NCBI GenBank assembly: GCA_964017125.1
Contig: OZ024915.1
Span: forward strand, 21,649,437-21,713,436
Direction: 5' to 3'
DNA: 64,000 nt
Origin: Flabesymbios commensalis
Taxonomy: Eukaryota; Annelida; Polychaeta; Terebellida; Flabelligeridae
Made by a program: the position numbers and the translations under genes
Shown: positions 1 to 11,882 of the stretch, one piece after another
Position numbering within the stretch: position 1 is the stretch's first letter
How the letters are laid out: every line of letters begins with the position of its first letter
The notes under the pieces: model-generated
The model's database searches: none
Told to the model about the DNA's origin: nothing
The model's input: the letters and a program-made list of their open reading frames with translations, nothing else

Positions 1-495
1 TCAGACAAGTTCGATAACGGCTGAAAAAAAATTCAAAATCGCCTATTTATTGCAATTTTTCGCATATTACGACAATAATTTGACCTTGTGGGTGTGATAA
101 CTTGAAAGTTTTTCATGTATTCTGTTCAAATTTGGTTACTGTTACTGATAAGCAGTACTCGGACAATTTAGATAATGGCTGAAAAAAAATCTAAATGGCC
201 GATTTATTATGATTTTTTGCTTTTTACCTCAACAATTTGCCCTTGTGGGTGCGATAACTTGCCAAATTTTTCATGCATCCTTCCCAAATTTGTTATGCAT
301 GTTACAAATGACCAGTTCTCAGAAAAATTTTATGATTGCTGAAAAAATTCAAAAATGGCTGATTTAGTGCGATTTTTAACATTTTACATCAATTATTTGA
401 CCTTGTGGGCGCGATAACTTGAACAAATTTTCATTTATCCTGCTCAAATTTGTTATGCATGTTACTAGTAAGCAGTTCAATAACGGCTGAAATAT
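1..495. repeat. Three-unit tandem repeat, period about 158-160 bp
   Basis: Units start near 1, 159 and 319, with a fourth beginning near 477. Each holds a diverged copy of GATAACGGCTGAAAAA followed about 80 bases later by CCTTGTGGGTGCGATAACTT (near 83, 240 and 401). The units are perhaps 75-80% alike, so the array is old. It runs into the left window edge, so its full size is unknown. No coding potential is seen. Confidence 0.8.
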
Positions 496-2243
496 TTTTT
501 TATTAAATAACTTTAAATTAATAACTTATTAAGTTCAATAATGGCGGCGGGCTATTGTCGAGTGTGCTCTTTTTATCAATTCTATTCGATACATGTATAT
601 CCAACACCAAGTACGATATATCGAAAATTACAATAAAGTAACATAAGCTACCGTATGTGGTGCAACAGAAGGGTACCGGCATATTGAATTACAAAATTCA
701 CAACAATTCAGGTTAAAACTGCTGGCAATTTTTTTTCAAAGAATTTGCTAATTAATGTAGAAATGTTCCAAACTCATAAACATGCTAAATGTAACTATCT
801 GCTCTTTTATTTTTTTTGGTGGATTAATCTGAAAATTGCTGCAGATCTTAAAATATACCTTCAGGTACCGGTATCTGCTTTTTTGGTTGAATTGAACGGT
901 TGTTTCTAGCTAGTGCTAATATCAGAATATTATTTCCAGTGCAAACTGAGTGTGGGATAGTCAAATATACACTTTCGGTAATTAACAGAGTAAGACTGTA
1001 TTTGAGTTCAGATATCCTACTTTCATTTCTGCACCCTAAAGGTCCAAGAACGACCTTTCATTGGCGAGAGACAAAGCCAGACACCTTTTGGATTAAATTA
1101 TAAGACACAACAAGGCACTTCTAGCAGCATCTTAATCCTATCTTCAATGGCACTCTAAATATATGTATTCTCAGTACCGCATGTTCCAGGGTATTCAATA
1201 AGCATCCTCACAATAAGTTTTGGAGTACTTTCATGGAAACATAATTTTTTTTTACCTAATTTAGATGCCTTGCTATACATGTTGTGGCATCTAGTGGACA
1301 TATGCCAAGTTGAAAAGATTGAGAACCATTTAGGCCTAATACAACTTTTTATAACGAATTAAAGTAGTTTTTACATTATTGGAACTCATTCCAATAATGT
1401 TTTAATATGGTTCACAAAACGGATTCTGGGCACTGTTTTTTTGTGTCCATATAATGTGTGTCCCAAATGACTATCACTCACATCTTCTCAAATACGGCAA
1501 AACCCATAGGTTCAGTTTTCTGTCATTCCATAGCCTACAGTGGGCACACGAAATGTTGTTTCTGAATAAGCATAAATATCTGTATTTGCGAGTTATTAGG
1601 ATTTCCGTCGTCAATTTTACGACAGTTAGGGGCCTCGAAATTTTGAGCTGTGTGTTGTGCTATTGATTTATACCCTGTAGATAACCAGTAGATTTTAGTG
1701 AGAACAACGCCTACATTGGGATCAAACTAGGCCAATAAAATTTTAAGAAAACACCACGATGAGAATTTGAAACTGGGGAAAGCTAGCAGACGTTTTACTC
1801 TCGAGACCAAATCCATCATGATAGCGATACAATATTTTGCAATGATATATATTGCCTTTGAAAATCTAACCCCTGGTTTGTATGCCTCTGATGCCACAGC
1901 TACAATTGTGGTGAAGAAAATTCGGCGATAGGCTGACCTAGATCTTAAGGAGATCATAGGACGAGCTGGTCTTTTCTGACCAATCACATAGGCTACACAA
2001 TATCTGAGTCACATATATCGCCGGACCTTCCAGTATACTAACGTGCAGTTGAACTCAGAGTTGACCTACAGTATCCGCTCACTTTACAAGTGGGTAGATA
2101 CTGCCTTTGCAGAGTAGATGACTACTATAGCACGTGTTGGGGGAGGGGAGGGTTAGGCACTGGTGTATGTACACACATGTATAGGTCTGTCACCCCTTCA
2201 TCTAGCTGTATATTAACACTGCGATTGGCGCCATGAGCACGCA
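496..2243. other. Unassigned AT-rich stretch
   Basis: Only short open frames with no family resemblance are present. I see no splice-bounded exon, repeat array or RNA gene. TAGGCCTA-type words recur, as elsewhere in the window. Confidence 0.5.
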
Positions 2244-2350
2244 CCAGCAAACACGTGACATTGCCCTTGTGTTGTTTCAATGTTGGGCCAGCGTTGCTGA
2301 CGATGGGCCAACATTGAACTAACACATGATCAATGTCCCGTCTTTGCTGG
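2244..2350. mobile_element. Palindromic MITE, CCAGCAAACAC family, copy 1
   Basis: The left end CCAGCAAACACGTGACATTG is inverted at the right as CAATGTCCCGTCTTTGCTGG. The core has the inverted words TTCAATGTTGGGCCAGCGTT and GATGGGCCAACATTGAA around a short GCTGACGA centre. The copy is about 107 bp and non-coding. The same family recurs throughout the window; its mobilising enzyme is unknown. Confidence 0.75.
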
Positions 2351-2509
2351 GGGCCTGTGTGATCGCTTGAGACAACGAGGTCTTCCTTGATGATGTAATT
2401 ATTTTCAATCATTTTAACAGATCCTTTCACCAACGACCTTGAATGGGGTTTCCAATAAATTTTGCCGCTGGCTCAATATAGGGCAAATGTCGGCAACATT
2501 CGCCCACCA

Positions 2510-2604
2510 CCTTGCAAACACGGGGAATTCACCCAATGGTGTTTCAATGTTGGCCCGCTGTCTTCATTGAAACAACATTGGGTGAATGTCCCGTGTTTGC
2601 TGGG
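2510..2604. mobile_element. Palindromic MITE, CCAGCAAACAC family, copy 2
   Basis: It is a fold-back sequence in which TTCACCCAATGGTGTTTCAA pairs with TTGAAACAACATTGGGTGAA and the outer ends pair as GCAAACACGGG and CCCGTGTTTGC. The centre lacks part of the usual core, so this is an internally shortened copy 160 bp from copy 1. Confidence 0.7.
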
Positions 2605-3080
2605 ATGTTGACTCAGACTGGTAGTTATTGTGGATCAAGCACGCTGTTACCGAAACAAACCTTTTCATTACGACAATCTCACATGAAAAAAAGGACAAAG
2701 TATGGTGAAATATTTAATATAATTTTCATTATTTTAACTTTTATGGCTATATCATCATAATCAGTGGCTTTGAAAAAGTGTCCTAAATTAGGCCTATTGT
2801 CAGCTGAGTTTTTCGTTTGATTTAATTTATCACCCATTGCCAAGCTCTTTTTTCGTAACTGACGACATGCTATAAAAAAAAAACAGTTGACCACATTCCA
2901 CAGTTCCACGCTACTATCTTTTTATTTTGCTTTATCAGCTCATCCGGCCTTTATTGGGCCTAGATGAGCTAAATGTTATCATGTTGCGTCTGTCCACAAT
3001 TCACAAGAAATGCTTCTCCCTCAGTTCTCATCCGATTTTAATTTTGTTTGGATTGTTTGAAAGAGCGCGTGCATTGAGAC
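2605..3080. other. Intergenic stretch with one dispersed repeat
   Basis: About 60 bases near 2845-2905 (TTTTTTCGTAACTGACGACA and the following TTGACCACATT) recur near 16682-16735. Nothing else is recognised. Confidence 0.5.
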
Positions 3081-3088
3081 AGCGTTGG

Positions 3089-4405
3089 CAGCGCCGGATT
3101 TAGGTGTTTGAGGGCCCCAGGCCAAAAGAATTATTGGGCCCCAATAGGCGTGTGTCTGAGGGCCACTTCAAGCCCCCCAGTAGCTGACGGTTTTTAGATT
3201 ACTAGAGATTAATTCCGAGCAATTAAGAGGGTCAATTTGCAGTCTATTAAAATTAAATTTTGTGTATATTCCTTGAAACGTAACATGCACTGATGGAGAT
3301 GACAGTCACTGTCACCATATAGATTTACCCTTTAGTTTTCGAAATCATTGATGTATACCTAATTATGACATAATACAAACACTTTCAATAAAAAAACGTT
3401 TTGTATTGCTGCATTGTTGCTGATACCATGTTTAATAAACCTCCAAATGTACCAGGCTTAGTATGGTACATATTGGTATAGGCAGCGAGGCTACACGTTT
3501 ACGGTCCCAGTAACACCATTCACCATGGAGATTGAATGTTACCATTTATTGCAATATATGTAGGCCTATGCAATATTTTCTTTATTTCACTTTCTTAACA
3601 TTGATTTTTTTCTGTCTACAAAGTTGGATCCCAAACTAGCCTGGCTTAGTATTGGTTAAGAAGAAGAGCAATGCGAGGCTATATAAGGTCTTGAATGATA
3701 TCATGAATGATAACAGGCCTTGCTAAGTTACTCCTGTGGCGCGATAGCACAATAGTGCGTACTGCCACGTAATATACAGATACAGATACAAAGTTAAGCT
3801 TCAGACAAGGCAAAACTTTTTTGAGGGCCATTAAATATTTATTTACAGCATGTCCTTCAGACAATTATTTATTTCATGAAAATCAATCTCAAAATATTCA
3901 TTACAAAAATACTCAACCCCCCCCCCCCTCCTCCTGGTGGCCACCTAAAGCACAGGGGCCCAACCAGTTATTCAACGATCGGGACAGAAAGGGATTAGGG
4001 CCCATGCGGCCATACCAGCTAGATGCTGGGAAACTTGTGAATTTCATGAAAATTATCAGCATTGGAGAGTAAAACACGAGGGCCCCCAACGAGGTATTCA
4101 CACATCGGTACAGAATATGAAATAGGGCCCCCCTGCCAGATGCTGTTTACGTCAAACGCATCAGGGAAACATGAAAATTTTCATTATATCACAGGGGCCC
4201 CCTCCAAGCAGTTGCTGTATCTCCTGATCACTATGATACAGAATAGGACCCCAAAACTGCAATAACATTATTGATACAGTCATAATGTGAGAGAATGAAC
4301 ATGTCGCATTAAACGCGCACGCGAAAAAAAGGTTTCAGTGGGCCCCCCAAATGTGGTGGGCCCTAGGCCAATGGCCTATATAACCTACTGGTAAATCCGG
4401 CACTG
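3089..4405. mobile_element. hAT-type DNA transposon, non-autonomous
   Basis: The element starts CAGCGCCGGATTTAG and ends with the inverse of CAGTGCCGGATTTAC, the CAG(T/C)G start typical of hAT terminal repeats. A perfect 8-bp direct repeat AGCGTTGG lies outside both ends (3081-3088 and 4406-4413), the hAT target-site length. The 1317-bp interior has no transposase; it is rich in GGGCCC words and has a C run near 3917. A block at about 3822-3885 matches 55280-55350 in the opposite orientation almost perfectly. Confidence 0.88.
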
Positions 4406-4780
4406 AGCGTTGGGTCAACAACTCATGTGGGTCTGCAGTGCGGTACTGTGTATTGGCGCTGGTTATATTTTCATGTAGTCTGGTGTTTGATGATTGCAGA
4501 ACATTTGTAAAATACAAGGATTATGTTGCTGTGTTTATTGGAGCGTGTTGAGCCCTACCTATAGAGGCCTGGTAGTTATCCTATGAATAATATGATATCA
4601 ATGATAATATCTTATCACCCGGTTTATTTAAAGAAACATCATATAAATTAGTGTTATAATCATGATAATATTCAGTACACAATTTTAAAACAAGTCACTG
4701 CATCCGGTTGGGAGTGCTTGCAGGGTATTTTGATATACTGCTATCATGTGAACTAACATCTCCCTTATAGAAAAGTAAGA

Positions 4781-5145
4781 TCGTGGCAAGCTTGCCGCAA
4801 GCTCGTATTAAGCTTGCAGCAGAAATACGAGCTTGTATTAGGTCGCACAAGATTGTCAAGAGGACCCGCAAGCTCGCCAACCAATTGCGCACTGCTGTGC
4901 AAGCTTGCGCAAGCTAATATGAACACATTTGTGCGAGCTTACGTAAGTTTCTCCACCAGATGCAAGCTAAGATGAACAAATTTGTGCATGCTGGTGAATT
5001 CAACTACCAGATGCAAGCTTAATATTAATAATAATCAGAAACGCAAGCTCGCAATTGTTCTACAATGCCGAGCAATCTCCTGCAAGCTAACATAAACATA
5101 TTTGTGCAAGCTTGCTATAGTTTCAAAATTTAATCGTGAGCTTAT
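4781..5145. repeat. Palindromic AAGCTTGC-rich cluster, copy 1
   Basis: The sequence is crowded with overlapping CAAGCTTGC, GCAAGCTCG and CGAGCTTG words, so either strand reads much the same. Spacers with ATGAACAAATTTGTGC recur twice. The same composition appears at 15335-15800. Small frames through it are products of the repeat. Confidence 0.65.
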
Positions 5146-5474
5146 ATAAATAGTAGCCTACATATACCAAAGTTTTGCATGACTATGCATGCAATCTCTT
5201 AAGGGAGATGAAGATTTGTCAAAAAACCATGTCTACTCGAAATGATTGAATTAGCTTAGATCTCCCGCTGTATTTTTTTGGAGGGGGAGCGGGTTGTTTT
5301 TGGAGGGGGGCATGGAGACATTTTTGAAAAGTGTGCTGTCGGTGCTGTGATACCTGGACCGGCGTAGGGGGTCCGGGGGCATGCACACCCCCCCCCCCCA
5401 AAAACAAAATTTTGAAATGATGCATTCTGGCAGAATCTGGTGCTAATTTCCAAGGTTAATAATTATAACATCAT
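5146..5474. other. G/C-run transposon-like fragment
   Basis: G-rich runs near 5281-5310 and a C run at about 5388-5399 surround ACCGGCGTAGGGGGTCCGGG. This style of sequence is seen in hAT-derived debris elsewhere in the window, but no matching ends are visible. Confidence 0.35.
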
Positions 5475-5550
5475 GATGCTTTTTCAGCTTTTTTTCAGCG
5501 CGGCACTGGAATAATTATTCCAGTGCCGAGCTGACAAAATGCTGAAAAAG
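5475..5550. repeat. Short foldback element with 28-bp perfect palindrome
   Basis: Positions 5501-5528 form a perfect palindrome centred on AATT (CGGCACTGGAATAA and its complement). Outside it, GCTTTTTCAGC and GCTGAAAAAG extend the stem with mismatches. Confidence 0.8.
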
Positions 5551-6237
5551 AATGTAATGTTTTAAAAAAAATCTAAGATATTCAAAATGTATGTTGCCTA
5601 GCTCTGAAAAATTTAATATTATAGTCTATAGATCTACATGTCAAATGTTTCAACTTTTTATGGGCAGATCCAAAACCTTGTTTTTGACGTGTTAAATTTT
5701 GAAAAAATCGCTGGGAAAGGACCTCCCCCTATGGCCATGCCCATACCCCCCCCCGAAACTTTGCTGATCCCTCTTTTAAGGAATCCTGGAATCGCCCCTG
5801 CTATTAGGGCCCTATAAACAATATTTTTTAATGAAATTTTCAGAACAGTTGCAAAATTGCCTATAACTCTAGACCTACTGAGTACTGTTTAGGTTTTTTA
5901 TTAGTGAGCATTTGTTATAAAAATTCATGAAAATCACTTAGCCTTAGGCCTAGCCTCATTTAGCAGTTTAGAGAAATGATGTGGTTTGTGAGTAACTATA
6001 ATTAGGGGACCCCGTTAGGCTAGACTAGGTTCAAGTTCAATAAACTTATGTCATGAAGCAGCTAGGCCCTAGGGCCTACCACTGAACCAGGGGAATTTTA
6101 GGCTCCGTCTTTAATTTTAAAAACACGCCCGGAATGCCGGGGTTCATCAAATTGCCCCTCCACGACTCCCTCAGGCTCAGTCCCTGCATATGCTGCAGGC
6201 AGGCCTGAGCTCTAAACTAGTAAAAGACTAACGTTAA

Positions 6238-6303
6238 GACTAAGGCTAAGCACGTTGTGACAACGTGCCTTAGCACGTTGTGACAACGTGCTTAGCCTTA
6301 GTC
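6238..6303. repeat. Nested 66-bp palindrome
   Basis: The whole segment is a near-perfect inverted repeat (GACTAAGGCTAAGCACG on the left, its complement on the right). It also contains two direct copies of the 19-bp near-palindrome GCACGTTGTGACAACGTGC. It can therefore fold as one long hairpin or as two small ones. Confidence 0.85.
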
Positions 6304-6969
6304 ATGAGATTCTCCTATTTTCGCCCACCTGTGAGTTCGTGCCGCCTTTCCTATAACATAGTCACCATCCTTGTGACGTTATTCCATACTTGGTTTTATC
6401 AAGATCCACTTGTTTCTCAAGTAAAATGAATAATAATTAGTCGATATAATTATCCACGAAGGCATCTTATTGCCTAATCCATGTATCCCGCCAAATGCCA
6501 ATGAATGAATAAACAAATCAGTCAGCTAGACACTGTAGCTGTCTGCTATTGATGGGCATTGCATACCATATTACCGGAAGAGTGTGATATTTTAGGAGTG
6601 CCATGCCATGCAGCGAAAAAAAAGTTTGTTCAGCAGATATAGACAGAAAAAAAGTTTGCTTCCACATCATCAAAAAAAAGTTACAAGTTGAAAGAAAAAA
6701 AATTGTTAGCAAGGTTTTGTCAAAAAACTCAACACCCCTAAACTTATACCGTAATTAATGGGTCTAGCTAGGGATGAGAGTGAATGAGTGATGGTATCCG
6801 GTCGGTTTTTTGTTGGATAGCTGCCGGCTGCTTTTTTTCAAAATTGTCCCAATTATCAGATATTTGGCGCATTTTGGGGCAGTAGGTAGTATAGGGCCTA
6901 CACATTCCCTCTACTTTCTGCCAATACATATATGATCTATTACAAGTAGCTATGGATATTATTAGTTTG

Positions 6970-7335
6970 TAAGAAGACCTTATGATATTTAAGGGTATTT
7001 AAGGGCTTTAAAGGTATGTAAGGGTACTTAAAGGGTTTTAAAAGTAATTTATGATATTCAAGGGTGTACAATGGTTGTAACGGTGTTAAGGGTATCTGAG
7101 GCTTTCAAGGGTAAATCTAAGGGTTTTAAGGGTATTTAAGGGTTTGTATGGTAAGCAATGGTACGTACTTACGGTTTTTAAGGCTACTTAAAGATAATTA
7201 AGTATGTTGAGGGTATGCAAGGGTTTGTAAAGGAATTAAAGGGTATGTAAGCGTATTCAAGGGTTTGTAAGGTATGTAATGGTTCTCGAGGGTTTTTCAC
7301 AGGTAATAATGATATGTAATGGTGTTCAAGGGTTC
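6970..7335. repeat. AAGGGTATTTAAGGG-type degenerate minisatellite
   Basis: Irregular repeats of AAGGGT(A/T)TTTAAGGGT with period about 11-14 bp run up to the next array. There is no coding signal. Confidence 0.7.
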
Positions 7336-7337
7336 AA

Positions 7338-8712
7338 GTGCTCAAGTGTGTAAGTCAGAAAAGTCTCAAATGTCGCAATTGGTCGCAAATGGTTGCAAAT
7401 GGTTGGATTTGGTCGCAAATGGTCAATAATTGTCACAAATGGTCACAATTGTTGCACATGTCCCATGTGTCCCAAATATTGCAAATATCACAAATGACGC
7501 AAATGCTGCTAATCCAAATATCGAAATTTTGCAAGTGTTGCAATTGTTGCAATTATTGTTTATGTTGCAAATGTTGCAAAATGCTGCAAATGTTGCAAAA
7601 TGTTGCAAATGTTGCAAATTTTGACAATGTTGCAAAATGTTGCAAATGCTTGAAAATGTTGAAAAATGTTGCAAATGTTGCAAAATGATGAATATGGCGC
7701 AAATGTTGCAAAATGTTGCAAATGTTGCAAATGCTGCAAATGTTGCAAATGGTGAAAATTGTTGGAAATCTTGCAAAAAGATGCAAATGTTGCCATTGTT
7801 GCAAATGTTTAAAAATGTTGCAAATGCTGCAAAATGCTGCATATGTTTGCAAATGTTGAAAATGTTGCAAAATGTATAAAATGTTCCAAAATTTGACAAT
7901 GTTGCAAAATGTTTGCAAATCATATGTTGAAAAATGTTGCAAATGTTGCAAAATGAGTCAAAATGACGAAAATGGCGCAAATGTTGCAAAATGATGCAAA
8001 TGGTGAAAATTAATGCAAATGTTGCAAAATGGTGCAATTGTTGCCCTTGTTGCAAAAATTTGCAAATGGTTGCAAATGTTGCAAGTGTTGCAAATGTTTA
8101 AAAATGTTGCAAATGTTTCAAAATGTTTCAAAATGTTGAAAATGTTGCAAAAGGTTGAAAAATGTTGCAAAAGGTTGAAAAATGATGCAAATGTTGCATT
8201 TATTGCAAATGTTGCAAAATGCTGGAGATGTTGAAAAATATTGCAAATCTTTCAAATTTTGACAAAGTTGCAAAAAGTTGCATATGGTTGCAAATGATGT
8301 AAATGGGGCAAATGCTGCAAAGTGGTGCAAATGTTGCAATCGCTGAAAATGTTGCAAATGGTCAAAATTGTTGCAAATGTTGCAAAATGATGCAAATGTT
8401 TCAAATGTTGCAAATGATGAAAAATGTTGTTGAAAATGTTGCAAGAGGTTGCAAAATGATGCAAATGATGCAAAATGCTGCAAATGTTGAGAAATAATGT
8501 AAATGTTGAAAAATGTTGTAAATGTTGCAAATTTTGCAAATGTTTCAAAATGGTTGCAAAATGTTGCAAATGGTGAAAATGAATGCAAATGTTGCAAAAT
8601 GGTGAAAATGTTGCCCCTGTTACAAATGTTGCAAATTTTGAAAAAAATTGCAAATGTTGAAAAATGTTGCAAATGTTGAAAAATGTTGAAAATGTTGCAT
8701 AAAGGTTGAAAA
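7338..8712. repeat. CAAATGTTG minisatellite, block 1
   Basis: About 1.4 kb of degenerate 9-bp-based repeats (CAAATGTTG and CAAAATGTTG) on the plus strand. Because the unit lacks stops in several frames, it yields long open frames of up to about 230 codons on the minus strand, made of repeated HFATF and CNIC words. These are repeat artefacts. ATGCAAAT octamers occur repeatedly, for example near 7777, 7998, 8186, 8391 and 8593. Confidence 0.9.
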
Positions 8713-9169
8713 ATGCATCTTCCTCTGCAAGGCTGGCTATTCCTGAGGTCGTAGACCGACCTTGCTGAAACAGGGTTGAATCCGCCTATTGGAGTGGGGA
8801 CTTTCAAAAAATATTTTTTCTGTTTGACCCAAGTTTGACCTCTGGCATGAGTGTTGTTTTAATGTGGGGCCACTGTCTACGACACCGGCCCTACATTAAA
8901 CAACACATGTCTGCTGGCCGAGTAGCTCACCGGAAACGTCTCAGACACAGACCACCACATCTCACCGCAACGTGCATGAGGGTTGAATTAATGGTGAGCC
9001 AACGTCGCAGACAGCGGGCCAACATTAAAAAGACATTTTTTGAAAAACTAATGAATATTCAATATCTAAATCTCCCTCCCTACCCCAATAGGTGGATGGT
9101 ATGGCTAATTCAGCAAGGCTTGGCCTGACGGCCTCGCTGTGTCAAGACTTGCTGCCAGGAGGATGGAAA
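8713..9169. other. Spacer inside the minisatellite with two degenerate MITEs
   Basis: Non-repetitive sequence splits the array. It holds two degraded copies of the palindromic MITE family: about 8850-8917 (GGGGCCACTGTCTACGACAC core) and 8974-9033 (GAGCCAACGTCGCAGAC core). The outer ends are lost in both. Confidence 0.6.
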
Positions 9170-9682
9170 AATGATGCAAATGTTGCAATTGTCAATGCTG
9201 CAAAATGCTGGAGATGTTGAAAAATGTTGCAAATATTTCAAATTTTGACAAAGTTGCAAAAAGTTGCATATGGTTGCAAATGTTGATAAATGTTGAAAAA
9301 TGTTGAAAATGTTGCAAAATGGTGCAAAATGGTGTAAATGGCGCAAATGTTGCAAAGTGGTGCAAATGTTGCAATTGCTGAAAATGTTATTGCAAATGGT
9401 CAAAATTGTTGCAAATGTTGCAAAATGATGCAAATGTTTCAAATGTTGCAAATGTTGCAAATGTTGAAAAATGTTGTTGAAAATGTTGCAAGGGGTTGCA
9501 AAATGATGCAAATGTTGCAAAATGATGCAAATGTTGAAAAATGTTGCAAATGTTGAAAAAAGTTGTAAATGTTGCAAATTTTGCCAATGTTGCAAAATGG
9601 TTGCAAATGTTGAGAAATGTTGCAAAATGATGAGAATGTTGCAAATGTTGCAAAATGCTGCAAAATGTTGCAAAATGTTGAA
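9170..9682. repeat. CAAATGTTG minisatellite, block 2
   Basis: It continues the 7.3-8.7 kb array with the same unit. Long sub-blocks match block 1 closely (for example 9195-9290 against 8215-8300, and 9345-9545 against 8325-8515), so the block looks duplicated from block 1 before the spacer was gained or retained. Octamers ATGCAAAT occur near 9176, 9430, 9508 and 9528. Confidence 0.88.
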
Positions 9683-9839
9683 ATTTTTATTAAAAAAATT
9701 ACTTGTGTAGTCTTTACTTTACACTATTACCAAATATTACATTCATAGAATTCATTTATAGGTTGGTTTATCATCATTTTTGTTGTCGATAGTTTATTTA
9801 TTTTAACCACCACACTTACTCAACTTGACTTCTTGAATG

Positions 9840-10160
9840 AAATTGAATGAATTAACGAATGAGTGATTTGACCACTCTGTGCACATATAGGCTAAACTGG
9901 GCCACGAAGATGTCTGAAGATGGTGAGATGAATGAGAAGATACTGCCCTCCAGACACAGGATTTGAAATTCGATCCATGGCAGTTTGAGGCCGAGTAGGC
10001 TACCGCTCGATCACGAAGGCTCACCACAATATTAAATATTTACTAGTGAGCATGCAGAAAAGAAACTTCTTGTTTCTTCGAAATGTCAGAGCGTGGGGCG
10101 AACCCGCAATCGTCCGACTTTCCAAGCAGGCACTTTGACCTACTGCACCAGGGCCCCGTC
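9840..10160 (-). mobile_element. Dimeric tRNA-derived SINE, old copy
   Basis: It matches the SINEs at 40697-41007 and 49923-50234 over their length at lower identity. Shared words include CACATATAGGCTAAACTGGG and CCTCCAGACACAGGATT. On the minus strand the two tRNA-like heads are still traceable, with degraded B boxes. No clear target duplication was found. Confidence 0.7.
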
Positions 10161-10256
10161 CTAACTGCTTTCCTAATCAGGACTAAGCACCAATGTATTG
10201 AATATGTAGGTCTATCCTAATATTTGGGGTGATAGTTATGTGCAGACTAGGTGCTA

Positions 10257-10361
10257 TCCCGACAAACACAAAACATTTATATAACATAAATTGTACAACG
10301 TCGGCCCAGCGTCTTCGACGTTGGTCCAGCATTGTACAACAAATGTGTTGTGTTTGCTGGG
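10257..10361. mobile_element. Palindromic MITE, CCAGCAAACAC family, copy 3
   Basis: Ends TCCCGACAAACACAAAACAT and ATGTGTTGTGTTTGCTGGGA are inverted. The core is GTACAACGTCGGCCCAGCGT, centre CTTCG, and ACGTTGGTCCAGCATTGTAC. It is a well preserved copy. Confidence 0.8.
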
Positions 10362-11241
10362 ATGGCGTTGTTCTGGCTGGTATTAAATCTATGAGGCCAT
10401 TGTGTCAGACGTCTTAAGATTTCTTGTGAGGGTAGGGATGGATCTGCTGAATAATATTACAAATTTCGTTGCTAATGTCATTAAAAGGGTTGAGCAAGCA
10501 GTGTATTTTCTTGTGTGTAGGCTTACATTTGGAGGATCAGGGGGATGAATGGTTTTCTGAGGATTATAAACTATATTTTTTTTAATTTTTTAAAATAAGT
10601 AATAAAACTACTGATAGGCATGGAGCATGAGTTTCAGGTCAGGGGTCGCATCGCGCTGCCATAGCTGAAAGTCAATCGGATGCTGATGGTAGGCTGTGGT
10701 TGGCTGTACGATGCACTGATCCCGGGGGGATGGGGGGGGGGCACTTCCATACAATTGGGAGTACTGGGGATGTGCCGCTGGACAGGGTGCCTTTTTGAGC
10801 TTCCAGCTTTGGCACAGGGTGTCTTTTTTAAGCTTACGGAATTTTTTGAGCTTCCTACTCTTCCTGGGCACCCGCTTAGCATGTATTTTGATGATTTTTC
10901 AGGTCATTATCAGCCAAATTCCATCGCAATTTTCAGCCTGATAGCCTCAAAATGTTATAAACAAATATTAAAGAGCTTAAAAAGACTATTAAACATCAAA
11001 TATATTGGTAGTAATTACACCATAAGCCGATCAATTAAATTCGGTGTTATTTTCCAAATTGGGACAGGGTCAGGTTTTGAACATGCCAGAGGCACACCCC
11101 TACCCATTTCTAAGGCGAGTACCCCCCCCCCCCCCCCCAGAGGCACTGATAGAGCAGGCAGTATCCCGTCTGCGCCAGGCCAGTCCATTCACGCTCAAGA
11201 TTGCGTGCAGCAATCACATGACAGAGTGCAGATGGCAGTAT
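10362..11241. other. Unassigned stretch with homopolymer runs
   Basis: A G run near 10728-10740 and a C run near 11124-11142 bracket AT-rich sequence. A 221-codon plus-strand frame starting near 10680 crosses both runs and the following MITE, so I do not regard it as a gene. Confidence 0.5.
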
Positions 11242-11347
11242 CCCAGCTAGCACGAGGCATTGACACAATTTTGTTTTATTGTTGGCCCACCGTCTACGAC
11301 GTTGGTCCAGCATTAAAACAGCATTGGGTCAATGCCTCGTGTTAGCT
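11242..11347. mobile_element. Palindromic MITE, CCAGCAAACAC family, copy 4
   Basis: Ends CCCAGCTAGCACGAGGCATT and AATGCCTCGTGTTAGCT are inverted around TTGTTGGCCCACCGTCTACG and ACGTTGGTCCAGCATT. It is a good full-length copy of about 106 bp. Confidence 0.8.
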
Positions 11348-11882
11348 CTCTTGCTGCCAGTAGTCAGCTACTGTCTAGCTGACTGACTCATTCATTTATT
11401 TATTGAGCGGGTAAATTGATGCAAAAATAGCAAAAGCTTTTTAATTTTATTGTCGTGTCTTATCGACATACATATAAACAAGTCCGAATTATAGCCAAGT
11501 TTTATTATGGACTACTAGAATATATCTTCTTTCCGTGTCAGTAAGTCTATTAATTGTCCAAAGTCTGCGTAGACCTATTCTGATTCACACATAGGCCTAT
11601 TATCGTTCACAATCACATGGACTTGAGTAATGGACCATCAATCATTCATGGAATCTAGCGCTGACCGACCTACGCTCGCCCAGAGCCGTTGTTTACCAGT
11701 TACTCGGCTATCATGGAATCATGATCATCGTGATCCTGCCGTCCTGGCTGTCAACACTGGTAAAATTAACAGAATAAGTTGGTGAGTAGGTCTACAAGAC
11801 TAGTCTACATAAACTACAGGTATCGCGACCCACGTTTTTTTGCCATTTTTTCGAATTCGTTTTATTTTATGCCTAGGCTAAC
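11348..11882. other. Unassigned AT-rich stretch
   Basis: No gene, repeat array or element ends are recognised. Confidence 0.4.

Noticed and set aside
7423-9673. Long minus-strand open frames (up to 229 codons) of CNICNIFQHLQHF type
   Set aside because: They are read-through of a 9-bp-based minisatellite with no stops in those frames; all frames show the same low-complexity pattern.
10680-11345. 221-codon plus-strand frame
   Set aside because: It spans G and C homopolymers and a palindromic MITE and shows no domain.
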